Below the pieces are notes generated by a model, which was given only the letters and a program-made list of their open reading frames with translations, searched no databases and was not told the origin of the DNA. From SB11 sp943370295 (lineage in GTDB: Bacteria; Bacteroidota; Bacteroidia; UBA8524), in NCBI GenBank assembly GCA_943370295.1, contig CALRQL020000017.1, forward strand, positions 1 to 64,000: a stretch of DNA of 64,000 nucleotides, read 5' to 3'. Each line of letters starts with the position of its first letter. Positions within the stretch are counted from its first letter, which is position 1. Both the position numbers and the translations under genes were made by a program. Below are positions 16,131 through 25,249 of this stretch, piece after piece.

Positions 16131-16835
16131 ATGAAATTTATTATCGCAGACGAGTCTGTTTTTTTTCGAAACTACTTTAGTAAGCAGATTTTACTTTTGG
16201 GCCACACTGTTTTAGGAGAGGCAAAAGAAGGCCAAACGTTAGTAGAAAAAGTTAGGAAATTAAAACCCGACTTCGTTGTAACTGATGTTGGGATGTCCCC
16301 TATGAATGGATTAGATGCCTCAATGGAAATATATAAACTCATGCCTGAAGTGAAAATAATATGCATCACTTTACAGAATATTAGTTCTTGGATTTCTGAA
16401 ATGCAGCAAATAGGCATATCAGGTTATGTGTACAAAAACTCAGGAAATGAGAGTTTATATAATGCAATAAAGTCATCATTAAACAACACGTTTTACTGTG
16501 ATACGATGCAGTCAAAATTTCTTATTAATGATTTAAAAAAAATATTTCACAGCGAGGATAGTGGGGTTGAGGGTCTAAGCCAACTAAAAACGGGTTTAAA
16601 ATCTCTACTGTTTCAACCTCAATCGCGAAATGATGAGAACGGCTATATCCCTTCAAAACGGGAGTTGATTATTTTAACTGCTACAGCAGAGGGAAAGCCC
16701 ATAAAGCAAATAGCAGAACTGCTTGGTATAACAGCAAGAAATATTAGTAAAATAAAGGAAAAGATGAGAGACAAAACTGGTGTTGAAACTAATGCTGAAT
16801 TATTGTCAATTTCATACAAAAATGGCTGGATTTAG
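16131..16835 (+). CDS. Orphan NarL/LuxR-type response regulator
   Basis: 234 aa from the ATG at 16131 (a TTG at 16125 adds two residues). Residues 1-120 form a receiver domain: acidic pair near the N-terminus (Asp7-Glu8), phosphoacceptor Asp52 in VVTDVGMSPMNG, Thr in ICITLQN and Lys in GYVYKNSG. Residues ~165-234 form a LuxR-type helix-turn-helix (SKRELIILTATAEGKPIKQI, then ITARNISKIKEKM). No histidine kinase is encoded nearby. The linker of ~45 residues between domains is longer than usual. Last gene of the plus-strand set; it may regulate the adjacent peptide operon. Confidence 0.8.
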   Translation: MKFIIADESVFFRNYFSKQILLLGHTVLGEAKEGQTLVEKVRKLKPDFVVTDVGMSPMNGLDASMEIYKLMPEVKIICITLQNISSWISEMQQIGISGYVYKNSGNESLYNAIKSSLNNTFYCDTMQSKFLINDLKKIFHSEDSGVEGLSQLKTGLKSLLFQPQSRNDENGYIPSKRELIILTATAEGKPIKQIAELLGITARNISKIKEKMRDKTGVETNAELLSISYKNGWI

Positions 16836-16912
16836 CCATACATTTATCTTCAACAGCTCTTTAATGACCACCTAAAAAGATTTTCATAAATTCACAAATT
16901 ACGTAAACTAAA

Positions 16913-16956
16913 AACCCTTTTCTTAACCGAAAAGAGTTTTAGTTTTTGTAACCCGT
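16913..16956. repeat. Left copy of 44-bp island repeat (att-like), also terminator
   Basis: Aligns base for base with 23851-23894. Outside a 6-base hairpin loop there are only three differences, and the loop (TTAACC here, GGTTAA there) is an exact inversion. The hairpin AACCCTTTTC/GAAAAGAGTT with T-rich tail also serves as terminator for the response regulator gene. The final bases taacccgt match the 3' end of tRNA-Glu with one change. The ~160 bases from 16957 to 17119 hold no gene. Confidence 0.7.
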
Positions 16957-17119
16957 TTCCCTTTGCGGAATTTGCTATTGTAGTTTTGGAATAAATGCAG
17001 AGATTTTTGAGCGTTAAGCCCTAGCGAATAAAAATAACTTTTAGCTCTTGTAGTGTTCTTGCCTTTTACAATCGGGTTGTAGGCTTAATGGGATATCCTA
17101 AATACTTCTGTTATCTAGT

Positions 17120-20100
17120 TTAATAACCTCCGTATATGCTTTTTCCGCCGCCGTAATACTGATTTTTCAAGTGTTCGTACACAAGGTTTGTTTTTTGGTC
17201 GATGTCGGTTTCGGCATAGGTGGGGTAGGGTAAAACCTTGAACAAATTATCGTTAACAAATTTGTATACTGCTGCGCTTGTTTCTGTTTTCTCCCACCAC
17301 AAGTCAACATTTAATTTGTCTTTCTTTAGCTCTTCTAATAGCAATACGGATATGTTTTTTACTTCTTCTTTTTCTTTATTGGTGAGGGTTTTCCCTTGAC
17401 GCAAGATGTCGAAAATGGCTTTTTGTTCCTCGTTTAGTCCTTCGCGTTTGGCCTCGGCCTCCTCTTCAGAATAATTATTGATAAGTTCTATTAATCTTCG
17501 GAATGTTTCTTTAATTATATTCTCGTCTTTGCCACGGTTATAATCATCTATAATTTCCTGATAACGACTTAAATAATCAACCATCATCGGGTTGCGCTCT
17601 ACCATGCGTTTAAGTTGCTGCTCTACTTTGTCTTTTAACGACTGAACAACCGTGTTTTTATTTTTTGCTTTAATAAAATATTTCTCTAATACCTCAAAGT
17701 TTAAGCCGCTTAGGTCGACAGTGGTGTGGTATTTGGCCTCAGGCTCGTGGACCATGTTTACCACTGATTTATCAACTACCTGCTGTATTTTCAGCATGAT
17801 TTCGGTTACATCCGCACCCTCCACATTGTCTTCAATGGCAGTGTAAATGGCATCTATGGCATTTTTACGCGGGGCATACTCGTTTAATTCTTTATGGGGT
17901 TGCAGTGCTTTGTATTTTTTAAAAACCTCTCTTGCTAATACTTGGAATTTACGTTTGGTTTCATCGTTGGTATATACTGCATTGATGCCTTTTTCTATCG
18001 CCGCCAGTTTCTCTAAACCTGTTGTGTTAATCAATTCATTCAGGTCAAAGTTTACTTCTTCTTTCAAGAACGTTTCGGTGGCGGTTAAGGCTTCTTCTAA
18101 TAACGCTATCAGTTCTTCGTTCGGCTTCACAGGAGCTTCCGGTTTTTCATCCCCTTTTGCTGCATTTGTTCCGCCTGTACCGTATATGGCCAGTGCATCC
18201 AGCAGGGCGTTATAGGTTTCGATATAATCTACAATCAAGCCGTTGTTTTTGCCCTCGTGTATCCTGTTGGCACGGGCAATGGCCTGCATCAGTGTGTGTG
18301 ATTTTAAGGGCTTATCAATGTACATGGTGGATAATGAGGGTACATCAAACCCTGTAATCCACATGGCGCATACAATTACCAAACGGAACGGGTCAGCCTC
18401 TTCTTTGAACCTCGTTTCTAAATCCTGCGTGTTCATTTTTTCGCGGTGAGGTTCAATATCCAAGTCCCATTTTTGAAATTTCTGTATTTCGTTCTGTTCA
18501 GAACTAACCACCACGCAAATTTCTGTTTCCTTCACCCATTGCAGTTCGCGGCCTTTTTCTAACAATTCCTGATCGCCGTATTTGCCCCGTGCCATATCTT
18601 TTTCCATTTCCTGCACGGTGGCCTGCCAGTGTTGCGTAATAAGGTCGTACATACGCACTGCGGTGAGCTTATCCAAGGCTATAAACATGGCTTTGCCTTT
18701 GTAGCCGCGGTTGCAAAAATGCCATACTACGTCTTTGGCTATGGCGTCTAATCTGGGTTTTGCGGTTAGTATGGGGTATTCTCTGGCAATAAGTTGTTCT
18801 ACCCTGCTGCGTTGGTCGCTATCCAAGTCATCGGTTTCGGCATCCAATACGGCACGTATTTCAGCATTGATGTCGGGGTTGTTTAATCCCAAATACTCGC
18901 CTCTGTTTTCGTAATACAGGGGCACGGTTGCGCCATCTTCTACGCTGCGCTTGAAATCGTATTTTGAGATATAATCACCAAAAATCCGTTTGGTTATTTC
19001 ATCGTCTTTAAAAAGGGGTGTACCCGTGAAACCGATAAACGAAGCTCCGGGTAGGGCATTGCGCAGGTTCATGGCCAGTTGGCCGCCTTGGGTACGGTGC
19101 GCCTCATCGGATATTACTATTATGTTTTTTCGCTCGGTGATTACTTCGCTAAAGTTGAATTTGTGAATAAGGGTAAATAAATAGCGGTGTTCTGAACGGA
19201 GCAACTCTTGCAGGTGTTTGCCACTATTGGCTTTGGGCGAATCTTTTGAACCCGCTTTGACTTTTGGCACTGCCCCCGCTCCGCTGAATGTTCCGTATAT
19301 TTGAGAATCTAATTCATCGCGGTCGGTTACTACTAAAAAGGTATAGCTGCCCGTAAATTTCCGGTGGATTTTTTGGCAAAAGAACACCATTGAGTAGCTT
19401 TTTCCGCTTCCCTGTGTGTGCCAAAACACGCCTAATTTTTGAAGTTCTTCAAAGGGTATTTGCCCGTTTTTATACTGCTCTTGTTTTTGCTGTATGTTGG
19501 TTATGGCTTTGTTTACGCCTATAAACTGGTGGTTACGGGCAATGAGTTTTATAATTTTGCCGAGCGAGGTATCAAACAGTATAAAGTTTTCAAATAAATC
19601 TATAAAGCGTTCTTTTTTGCAAACGCCAATAATAATACGGTCGAGGGCTACTTTGCCGTTGTCGTCTTCTGTGATGCGTTTCCACTCGTGAAAGTGTTGG
19701 TATTTGCCTGTAATGCTACCTAAGCGGCTTTCTATGCCGTTACTCAGTACCACAAATGCGTTGTAATAAAACAGTTGGGGTATTACGTCTTTATAATCGG
19801 TAAAGTTATCGTTGTAGGCGTTTTCAAGTTTGCGGTGCGCTGCTTTCAGCTCAATAAATAATAAAGGGATGCCGTTTACAAAGCCTATGATATCAGGCCT
19901 GCGCTCGCGGTTGCTTTTGCCTTGTATCCATAGTTGGCTAACGGCGATAAAGTGGTTATTTATAGGGTTGCTAAAATCAAATACTTGCAGGGTTTTGTTT
20001 TTTATGTGTTCGCCTTTTTCGTTGATATAATCTACGGCTATACCTTCGCGCATCATTTGGTATTTTTCGTAGTTTATTTCGGGCAAACTTTTGCTGCTGC

Positions 20101-20350
20101 TTGCTTCGGTAAATTTTGCGTAGGCTTCGTGGTAGGCTTTGGCGGGTAAGCCGGGGTTTAGGGCTTGCAGCGCAGCCATAAAGTGTTTTTTTAGGATGAC
20201 TTCTTTTTTAGTAGCCCTGCCCAAAGTTCCGTTATCGCCAAAGGTTTCGGTGTTGAAGGCCACCGTGGTTTGCCACTGCAAATTGTTTTGAAACAAGCCG
20301 ATGGCGGTTTGCTCTATTAGGTTGTCTTCTGAGTATTCGTAGCTGCCCAT
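17120..20350 (-). CDS. hsdR: Type I restriction enzyme, R (motor/nuclease) subunit
   Basis: 1076 aa from the ATG at 20350 (MGSYEYSEDNLIEQ), just past the hsdS stop; an ATG at 20362 overlapping hsdS would add four residues. Counting from the longer start, the PD-(D/E)xK nuclease is RRPDIIGF...FIELKA (Asp157, Glu171, Lys173), Walker A is HTQGSGKS (315-322), the DEAH box is SDEAHRTQGG (418-427), and FTGTPLF and later SF2 helicase motifs follow. It translocates and cleaves unmethylated DNA in complex with HsdM2HsdS. Third gene of the hsdMSR operon. Frame intact, length normal, so probably active. Confidence 0.95.
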   Translation of the reverse strand: MGSYEYSEDNLIEQTAIGLFQNNLQWQTTVAFNTETFGDNGTLGRATKKEVILKKHFMAALQALNPGLPAKAYHEAYAKFTEASSSKSLPEINYEKYQMMREGIAVDYINEKGEHIKNKTLQVFDFSNPINNHFIAVSQLWIQGKSNRERRPDIIGFVNGIPLLFIELKAAHRKLENAYNDNFTDYKDVIPQLFYYNAFVVLSNGIESRLGSITGKYQHFHEWKRITEDDNGKVALDRIIIGVCKKERFIDLFENFILFDTSLGKIIKLIARNHQFIGVNKAITNIQQKQEQYKNGQIPFEELQKLGVFWHTQGSGKSYSMVFFCQKIHRKFTGSYTFLVVTDRDELDSQIYGTFSGAGAVPKVKAGSKDSPKANSGKHLQELLRSEHRYLFTLIHKFNFSEVITERKNIIVISDEAHRTQGGQLAMNLRNALPGASFIGFTGTPLFKDDEITKRIFGDYISKYDFKRSVEDGATVPLYYENRGEYLGLNNPDINAEIRAVLDAETDDLDSDQRSRVEQLIAREYPILTAKPRLDAIAKDVVWHFCNRGYKGKAMFIALDKLTAVRMYDLITQHWQATVQEMEKDMARGKYGDQELLEKGRELQWVKETEICVVVSSEQNEIQKFQKWDLDIEPHREKMNTQDLETRFKEEADPFRLVIVCAMWITGFDVPSLSTMYIDKPLKSHTLMQAIARANRIHEGKNNGLIVDYIETYNALLDALAIYGTGGTNAAKGDEKPEAPVKPNEELIALLEEALTATETFLKEEVNFDLNELINTTGLEKLAAIEKGINAVYTNDETKRKFQVLAREVFKKYKALQPHKELNEYAPRKNAIDAIYTAIEDNVEGADVTEIMLKIQQVVDKSVVNMVHEPEAKYHTTVDLSGLNFEVLEKYFIKAKNKNTVVQSLKDKVEQQLKRMVERNPMMVDYLSRYQEIIDDYNRGKDENIIKETFRRLIELINNYSEEEAEAKREGLNEEQKAIFDILRQGKTLTNKEKEEVKNISVLLLEELKKDKLNVDLWWEKTETSAAVYKFVNDNLFKVLPYPTYAETDIDQKTNLVYEHLKNQYYGGGKSIYGGY

Positions 20351-20351
20351 A

Positions 20352-21536
20352 TTACACTGCAATTTGCCCGCTTAGTAGGCGGGGTAATAAAATATCCCGT
20401 GCTTCACGGAGTTTGGTGTTTTGTTTTAAGATATTCTCAATCAAATTGAAGATGATTTCAAATTCATTTTCAAACTCCATTAAAACTTTTTCGTCTATTG
20501 GAATTTTTATTTTCATCTGCCTGAATTTGCCTTTAGAAATTTCTAAGAATGTTGAACCATTAGCATTTCCTATAATCTCTTCCTTTCTATTTTTCAAATC
20601 AAATAATAAATAGGCTCTGTGATTTTCATTGAATGGAATAATATTAATAAAGCCTTGATTTGTAGAAGCAGGCTTGTTTATTAAACCAAAATAACCAATA
20701 CTAGCACGGCTTGTCATTAAAATAGTTTTTGGAGGGAGTAACTTGGCAGAACTCTTTTGAAGCCCTAATTCAGTGATCTTTTTTTCACTGTCCAAAAGAA
20801 CAATTGATTGGTGTTTAGTTAAGTCTGTTGGAGAAAACCAAATTACTTCACCATCATTCCAAAAGTTTGGGGTTCCTGTTGCAGGAGTTCCACCTCCTAA
20901 TGTTTCACAAACCTCTTCAATAAAAAATTCATCCATCTTTTCCTCCCTCACAATTTGCTTATACCTCAAAAACGCCTTCTCCTCCAACAGTTTTATTCGT
21001 TTCAGGTTGTTTTCTATCAAATCATCGTACGCCGATAAAATAGCAGCAATTTTGCGTTGGGTTGGGAGTGGAGGGAGAAAAATTTTTAAATCTTCTATAA
21101 TCCCCTTTGTTAAAGCATTCCGTGTTGCTCCCGCTCCTTCTGCATACGAAAGCATTGTATTTTGCATATAAGGAGAAATGAGCATGTACATTAAAAACTT
21201 GGAATAAAGTTTCTCTTTATTCGCTCTAACAATAGCAACGTGTTGATTTACTCTCGCAGGAAGTAACTCAGAGGGCGCATAACAACAACGAGCAACAGAA
21301 TCCCCTGTAATATTTAATAACACATCCCCCTCAGTTACTTCAACTGATTTCATTTTTTCGGCAATTACCTCATTAATGAATGCTAAACCTTTATCAATGA
21401 ATGCTCCATTGTAAATATTTTGGCTTCGGAATAACGCCACGCCATTCTCTTGATAAACACTTGCTCCACCTTTAGGAGTAACCCCACTACCAATTTTTGT
21501 GGTATAATCTTTCAAACAAACTATTTCCCACTTCAT
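20352..21536 (-). CDS. hsdS: Type I restriction-modification specificity subunit
   Basis: 394 aa with the two-half layout of HsdS: an N-terminal target-recognition domain (starting CLKDYTTKIGSGVTPKGG), a conserved spacer helix (LPTQRKIAAILSAYDDLIENNLKRI, described here in part: QRKIAAILSAYDDLIENN), a second recognition domain (VCETLGGGTPATGTPNFW), and a C-terminal conserved helix ending RDILLPRLLSGQIAV. It sets the DNA sequence read by the complex. The recognition domains are visibly more AT-rich than hsdM and hsdR, as expected for exchanged domains. Start overlaps the hsdM stop by four bases. Confidence 0.92.
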   Translation of the reverse strand: MKWEIVCLKDYTTKIGSGVTPKGGASVYQENGVALFRSQNIYNGAFIDKGLAFINEVIAEKMKSVEVTEGDVLLNITGDSVARCCYAPSELLPARVNQHVAIVRANKEKLYSKFLMYMLISPYMQNTMLSYAEGAGATRNALTKGIIEDLKIFLPPLPTQRKIAAILSAYDDLIENNLKRIKLLEEKAFLRYKQIVREEKMDEFFIEEVCETLGGGTPATGTPNFWNDGEVIWFSPTDLTKHQSIVLLDSEKKITELGLQKSSAKLLPPKTILMTSRASIGYFGLINKPASTNQGFINIIPFNENHRAYLLFDLKNRKEEIIGNANGSTFLEISKGKFRQMKIKIPIDEKVLMEFENEFEIIFNLIENILKQNTKLREARDILLPRLLSGQIAV

Positions 21537-23605
21537 ATCGCCAACTCCTTATAATTTTCAGCAATGGTGTTTGCCAGTGCTGCGGCTTCTTCGTTCAGCC
21601 CATCCAGTTCTAGGTGTATTTCGGTCAAGCGGGCTTCGTAGTCAATATCTTCATCGGTAGTAGTATCTACCCCTACGTATCTTCCGGGGCTCAGGCTCCA
21701 GTCTTTGGCTTCAATATCGCTTTGTGTAACTACTTTGCACAGCCCTTCTACATCGGTGTATTTCCCCTCAGGAAAACGGCCGGTTAGCCAATGGGCTTGT
21801 TTCCAATAATATTCGGTTTCGTGCAGCAGTCCCGGTTCTTCATCATCGGGGTTGCCGCTTAGTTGCAGTTGCAATTCTTTTAGTGTGTCCAACTGTTCTT
21901 TTATGCCCAGTTCTTTCCAGCTTTTGTTTTTTGCAAGCTGGTAGTCTTTGTTGGCAGTGGCAATGGCATCTGTAAACTGTTTCAGCAGTTTGTCTTGCGG
22001 CTTGCGCAGTGCCTTGCATTGGTGGGCTATGTTTTCTAACGCGGTATGCGCTGCGGTGGCGTTCTGTCCATGGGCTATTAACTGCTTTTGCAGGTCTGCT
22101 ACCTCTTGCATCCCGTCCAAATTCAACGCCTCTACCCATTTGGCCGCATCGGGTAGTTCTTTGGCTAAGCCGTTGGCAAAATCTACCACCACTTTGTAGG
22201 TAGCGGCAAATTGTTGGCTCAGCGTTTTTGTGGTTTCGGCAGCCTCTTTGGCCATTGTTGCGCTGCGGCGTAAATACCCGGCAACGGTTTGTTTAAATTT
22301 TTCGGTATTGCCGCGGTACAGGCCCACAATGCAAATTAGGTTTTGCAATTGCTCGGGGCTAAAATCGTTTACCTTGCTGGTTACTTTGCGGTAAATTTTG
22401 CGGGCATCCAGCATCAGTACTTTATCGCGTAGTTTTTCGTCGTGTTCTTTGTTACGGTCGTAAAACCACAAGGTACAGGGCAATGAGCGGGTGTAAAAAA
22501 AGTTGTTGCCTATTGCCATCATCACATCCACCGCACCGGTTTTTACCAACTGCTCGCGTATGTCTTTTTCGCTGTGCCCTGCATCACTGGCCGATGAGGC
22601 CATCACAAACCCTGCTCTTCCCGTCGGCGACAGGTAATTATAGAAGTATTGTATCCACAGGTAGTTGGCGTTGTCGTTTTTGGGCAGGTACACTTTGCCG
22701 CCCAGCATCAGTCGCGGGTCTTTTTTAACCACCTCTTTGTTCTTATCCACCCCGTCCACATTAAAGGGAGGGTTTGCCAACACAAATTGGGCTTTTCCCA
22801 CCAAATTGTGTTTGTCTTCGTAAAAGGTATTGCCTTCGTGTATCACCCCTTCCAACCCGTGAACGGCTAAGTTCATTTTGGCCAGTTTGGTGTTCAGGTC
22901 AGCTTTTTCTTGTCCGTAAAAGGTTACTTTTTCAGCTGGTTTCAGCCCTTCGCTTTCTATAAAATACCCTGTTTGTACAAACATACCTGCGCTTCCGCAG
23001 GCGGGGTCAAATACAATTCCGTGGTCGGGTTCAATCACGTTCACAATGGTTTGCACCAAGCTCATGGGGGTAAAAAACTCCCCACCTTCTTGTGCGCCCG
23101 TCATTGCAAACTTATTAAGAAAATATTCGTAAATCTTCCCAAACAGATCGCCCTCGGCCTTTTGCAGCACTTCTTTATTAAAAATGCGCAGCAACTCCCT
23201 AAGAAGGTCTTTGCTAAATATGCTAAAGTTTTTGGGCAATACCCCGCGCAGGTTTTCGTGTTCGTCCTCAATCTGCTTCATGGCATTGTCGATGGCTTCG
23301 CCCAAATCAGCGCTTTCGGGCAAGTTTACCAAGTAATCAAACTGGGCTTGTTCGGGCAAATACATGGCATTCTTCTCCTCGAAATCTTTTGCCGTCAACG
23401 CCCTTCTACCACGTTGAGGATGCACGGGTAACGAAGCCTCAATGGTTTCTTTAACTTTTAAAAAACGGTTGTATGCGTGCCGAAGGAAAATTAGCCCCAA
23501 TACGGGCATTGAATATTCTGATGCGGTAAGTTTACTATTGGCACGTAACTGGTCTGCAGCCCGCCACAATTCATTTTCCAGTTTACGCAATTGTTTTCCT
23601 TGCAT
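21533..23605 (-). CDS. hsdM: Type I restriction-modification DNA methyltransferase subunit
   Basis: 690 aa. N6-adenine methyltransferase: HsdM N-terminal helical domain (ELWRAADQLRANSKL), SAM motif FDPACGSAGMF (199-209), catalytic NPPF (278-281) and EFFTPMSLV before motif I. The C-terminal ~200 residues are a long helical extension that puts it in the larger HsdM group. It methylates the host site with HsdS and forms the restriction complex with HsdR. First gene of the operon; the ~240 bases upstream to the tRNA terminator must hold the promoter, though no clear -7 box is visible. Confidence 0.94.
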   Translation of the reverse strand: MQGKQLRKLENELWRAADQLRANSKLTASEYSMPVLGLIFLRHAYNRFLKVKETIEASLPVHPQRGRRALTAKDFEEKNAMYLPEQAQFDYLVNLPESADLGEAIDNAMKQIEDEHENLRGVLPKNFSIFSKDLLRELLRIFNKEVLQKAEGDLFGKIYEYFLNKFAMTGAQEGGEFFTPMSLVQTIVNVIEPDHGIVFDPACGSAGMFVQTGYFIESEGLKPAEKVTFYGQEKADLNTKLAKMNLAVHGLEGVIHEGNTFYEDKHNLVGKAQFVLANPPFNVDGVDKNKEVVKKDPRLMLGGKVYLPKNDNANYLWIQYFYNYLSPTGRAGFVMASSASDAGHSEKDIREQLVKTGAVDVMMAIGNNFFYTRSLPCTLWFYDRNKEHDEKLRDKVLMLDARKIYRKVTSKVNDFSPEQLQNLICIVGLYRGNTEKFKQTVAGYLRRSATMAKEAAETTKTLSQQFAATYKVVVDFANGLAKELPDAAKWVEALNLDGMQEVADLQKQLIAHGQNATAAHTALENIAHQCKALRKPQDKLLKQFTDAIATANKDYQLAKNKSWKELGIKEQLDTLKELQLQLSGNPDDEEPGLLHETEYYWKQAHWLTGRFPEGKYTDVEGLCKVVTQSDIEAKDWSLSPGRYVGVDTTTDEDIDYEARLTEIHLELDGLNEEAAALANTIAENYKELAI

Positions 23606-23850
23606 TGTCTTTCCCTTTGGTTGTAATCAATAATTCTGTTAAGTAGCACACCCATGCTTCCGTAATTAGATGGTGCATAGTGTGTACAAATTAGCCCATA
23701 AATATATTGATTTGAGTTAGAAATAGTTGAACAATGCTCCTAACTCTCTCTAAAACAGGGGCAAGAAATAACGGCTATTTATATGATTTTCATCAAGAGA
23801 GATAAGATATGTTTTGCTATTGATGCAAGAAGATGCAGACAAAACAAAAA

Positions 23851-23894
23851 AACCCTTCTCGGTTAAGAAAAGGGTTTTAGTTTTTGTAGCCCGT
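23851..23894. repeat. Right copy of 44-bp island repeat; tRNA-Glu terminator
   Basis: Partner of 16913-16956. Read on the minus strand it is the intrinsic terminator of tRNA-Glu: a 10-bp stem with TTAACC loop followed by seven T, starting 11 bases after the tRNA. Bases 23887-23894 are the tRNA 3' end. Confidence 0.75.
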
Positions 23895-23958
23895 ACGAGA
23901 ATCGAACTCGTCTCTCATCCGTGAAAGGGATGCGTCCTAACCGATAGACTAACGGGCC
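23887..23958 (-). tRNA. tRNA-Glu (anticodon TTC)
   Basis: 72 nt on the minus strand. Acceptor stem GGCCCGT pairs with ACGGGCT (one G-U at the end), discriminator A, no encoded CCA. The anticodon arm is CATCC-CTTTCAC-GGATG with anticodon TTC, and the T arm is GACGA-GTTCGATTC-TCGT with the usual GTTCGA. A terminator hairpin follows directly. Its 3' end serves as the border of the restriction island. The bases 23959-24069 beyond it hold no gene. Confidence 0.95.
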
Positions 23959-24069
23959 GTTTCGGTAAAAAGGAGTGCAAAGATAGCTTTTTACGAATAC
24001 AATGCAACTGTTTTGGTTAAAATTTTTTGTTTGACGGTTTATGTAGCACAAAAACAACATGCACAGGGG

Positions 24070-24101
24070 TTTGTATTTCAGTTACTTTAATCCTAATTTT
24101 G
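24070..24101 (+). promoter_or_regulatory. gapA promoter, Bacteroidota -33/-7 type
   Basis: TTTG at 24070-24073 and TAATTTTG at 24094-24101 are separated by 20 bases, matching the Bacteroidota consensus TTTG-N19-21-TAnnTTTG. Transcription would start near 24108, giving an ~87-base leader. Confidence 0.7.
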
Positions 24102-24194
24102 CGCCACCAAAAACGCCTTGTTGTTTTAAAGTGCTTGTTTGCCGGGCGCGGCGTTTGCCAAAGCAAGCCATCATAACATAATTTTCTTCAGTAA

Positions 24195-25193
24195 ATGAAA
24201 GTAGGAATTAACGGCTTTGGCCGCATTGGTCGCCTTGTATTCAGGGCTGCCATCAACAACCCAAAAGTTGAAATTGTAGGCATTAACGACCTTATTGAGG
24301 TAGATTACATGGCCTATATGCTTAAGTACGACAGTACTCATGGCATTTTTAACGGTGATGTGAAGGTAGAAAACGGTATGTTGGTAGTAAATGGAAAAAC
24401 TATCCGCGTAACTGCTGAGAAAGACCCTGCCAACCTTAAGTGGAATGAAATTGGTGCTGAGTATGTGGTTGAAAGTACCGGTTTGTTCCTAACTAAAGAA
24501 ACTGCTGCCAAACACATTGAAGCCGGTGCTAAACGTGTTATCATGTCAGCTCCTGCTAAAGATGATACCCCTACTTTTGTAATGGGCGTAAACAACACCC
24601 AATACACTGCTGATATGAGCATCGTATCAAACGCATCATGTACTACTAACTGTTTGGCTCCTGTAGCTAAAGTATTGCATGATAACTACGGTATTTTGGA
24701 AGGCTTGATGACTACTGTACACGCAGTAACTGCCACCCAAAAAACTGTTGACAGCCCTTCTGCTAAAGATTGGCGCGGTGGCCGTGGTGCATACCAAAAC
24801 ATTATCCCTTCATCTACCGGTGCTGCTAAAGCAGTAGGCTTGGTTATCCCTTCGCTTAAAGGTAAACTAACCGGTATGTCGTTCCGTGTTCCTGTTCCTA
24901 ACGTATCAGTAGTTGATTTAACCTGCCGTTTGGAAAAAGCAACTTCATACGAAGAAATTAAAGCAACTATGAAGCGTGCCAGCGAAAACGAATTGAAAGG
25001 TATTTTGGGTTACACTGAAGACGCAGTAGTATCTAGCGACTTTATGGGTGATTCTCGCACTTCAATTTTTGATGCTGACGCTGGTATTATGTTGAGCCCT
25101 AACTTTGTTAAGGTAGTATCGTGGTACGATAACGAGTGGGGTTATAGCAACAAACTTGTTGATTTGATGGTACACATGGATACTGTTAAGTAA
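24195..25193 (+). CDS. gapA: Glyceraldehyde-3-phosphate dehydrogenase, type I
   Basis: 332 aa glycolytic enzyme. NAD-binding start VGINGFGRIGRLVFRAA (3-19), Asn31-Asp32 favouring NAD over NADP, catalytic Cys149 in SNASCTTNC and its partner His in VHAVTATQKT, and the C-terminal WYDNEWGYSNK. Converts glyceraldehyde-3-phosphate to 1,3-bisphosphoglycerate. Monocistronic, with a strong promoter upstream and a terminator 26 bases past the stop. Codon use is tuned (many optimal codons), consistent with high expression. Confidence 0.98.
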   Translation: MKVGINGFGRIGRLVFRAAINNPKVEIVGINDLIEVDYMAYMLKYDSTHGIFNGDVKVENGMLVVNGKTIRVTAEKDPANLKWNEIGAEYVVESTGLFLTKETAAKHIEAGAKRVIMSAPAKDDTPTFVMGVNNTQYTADMSIVSNASCTTNCLAPVAKVLHDNYGILEGLMTTVHAVTATQKTVDSPSAKDWRGGRGAYQNIIPSSTGAAKAVGLVIPSLKGKLTGMSFRVPVPNVSVVDLTCRLEKATSYEEIKATMKRASENELKGILGYTEDAVVSSDFMGDSRTSIFDADAGIMLSPNFVKVVSWYDNEWGYSNKLVDLMVHMDTVK

Positions 25194-25219
25194 TCCGTTA
25201 CCCCTTATAATTTTATTGA

Positions 25220-25243
25220 GAAGGCTGCCCTTGGGCGGCCTTC
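25220..25243 (+). terminator. gapA terminator (shared with the convergent gene)
   Basis: Stem GAAGGCTGCCC (25220-25230) with GGGCGGCCTTC (25233-25243), one G-T wobble, then a T-rich tail. It lies between convergent genes. Confidence 0.85.
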
Positions 25244-25249
25244 TTGCTT

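Larger units (their letters stand above)
16913..23894. mobile_element. Type I restriction-modification island at the tRNA-Glu 3' end
   Basis: The hsdM-hsdS-hsdR set is enclosed by a 44-bp direct repeat, and the right copy overlaps the last eight bases of tRNA-Glu and its terminator. This is the layout left by site-specific insertion into a tRNA 3' end that restores the gene. No integrase is present, so it is either a remnant or was moved in trans. Confidence 0.6.

Noticed and set aside
23863..24060. 65-codon minus-strand frame
   Set aside because: It overlaps the tRNA-Glu gene and its terminator.
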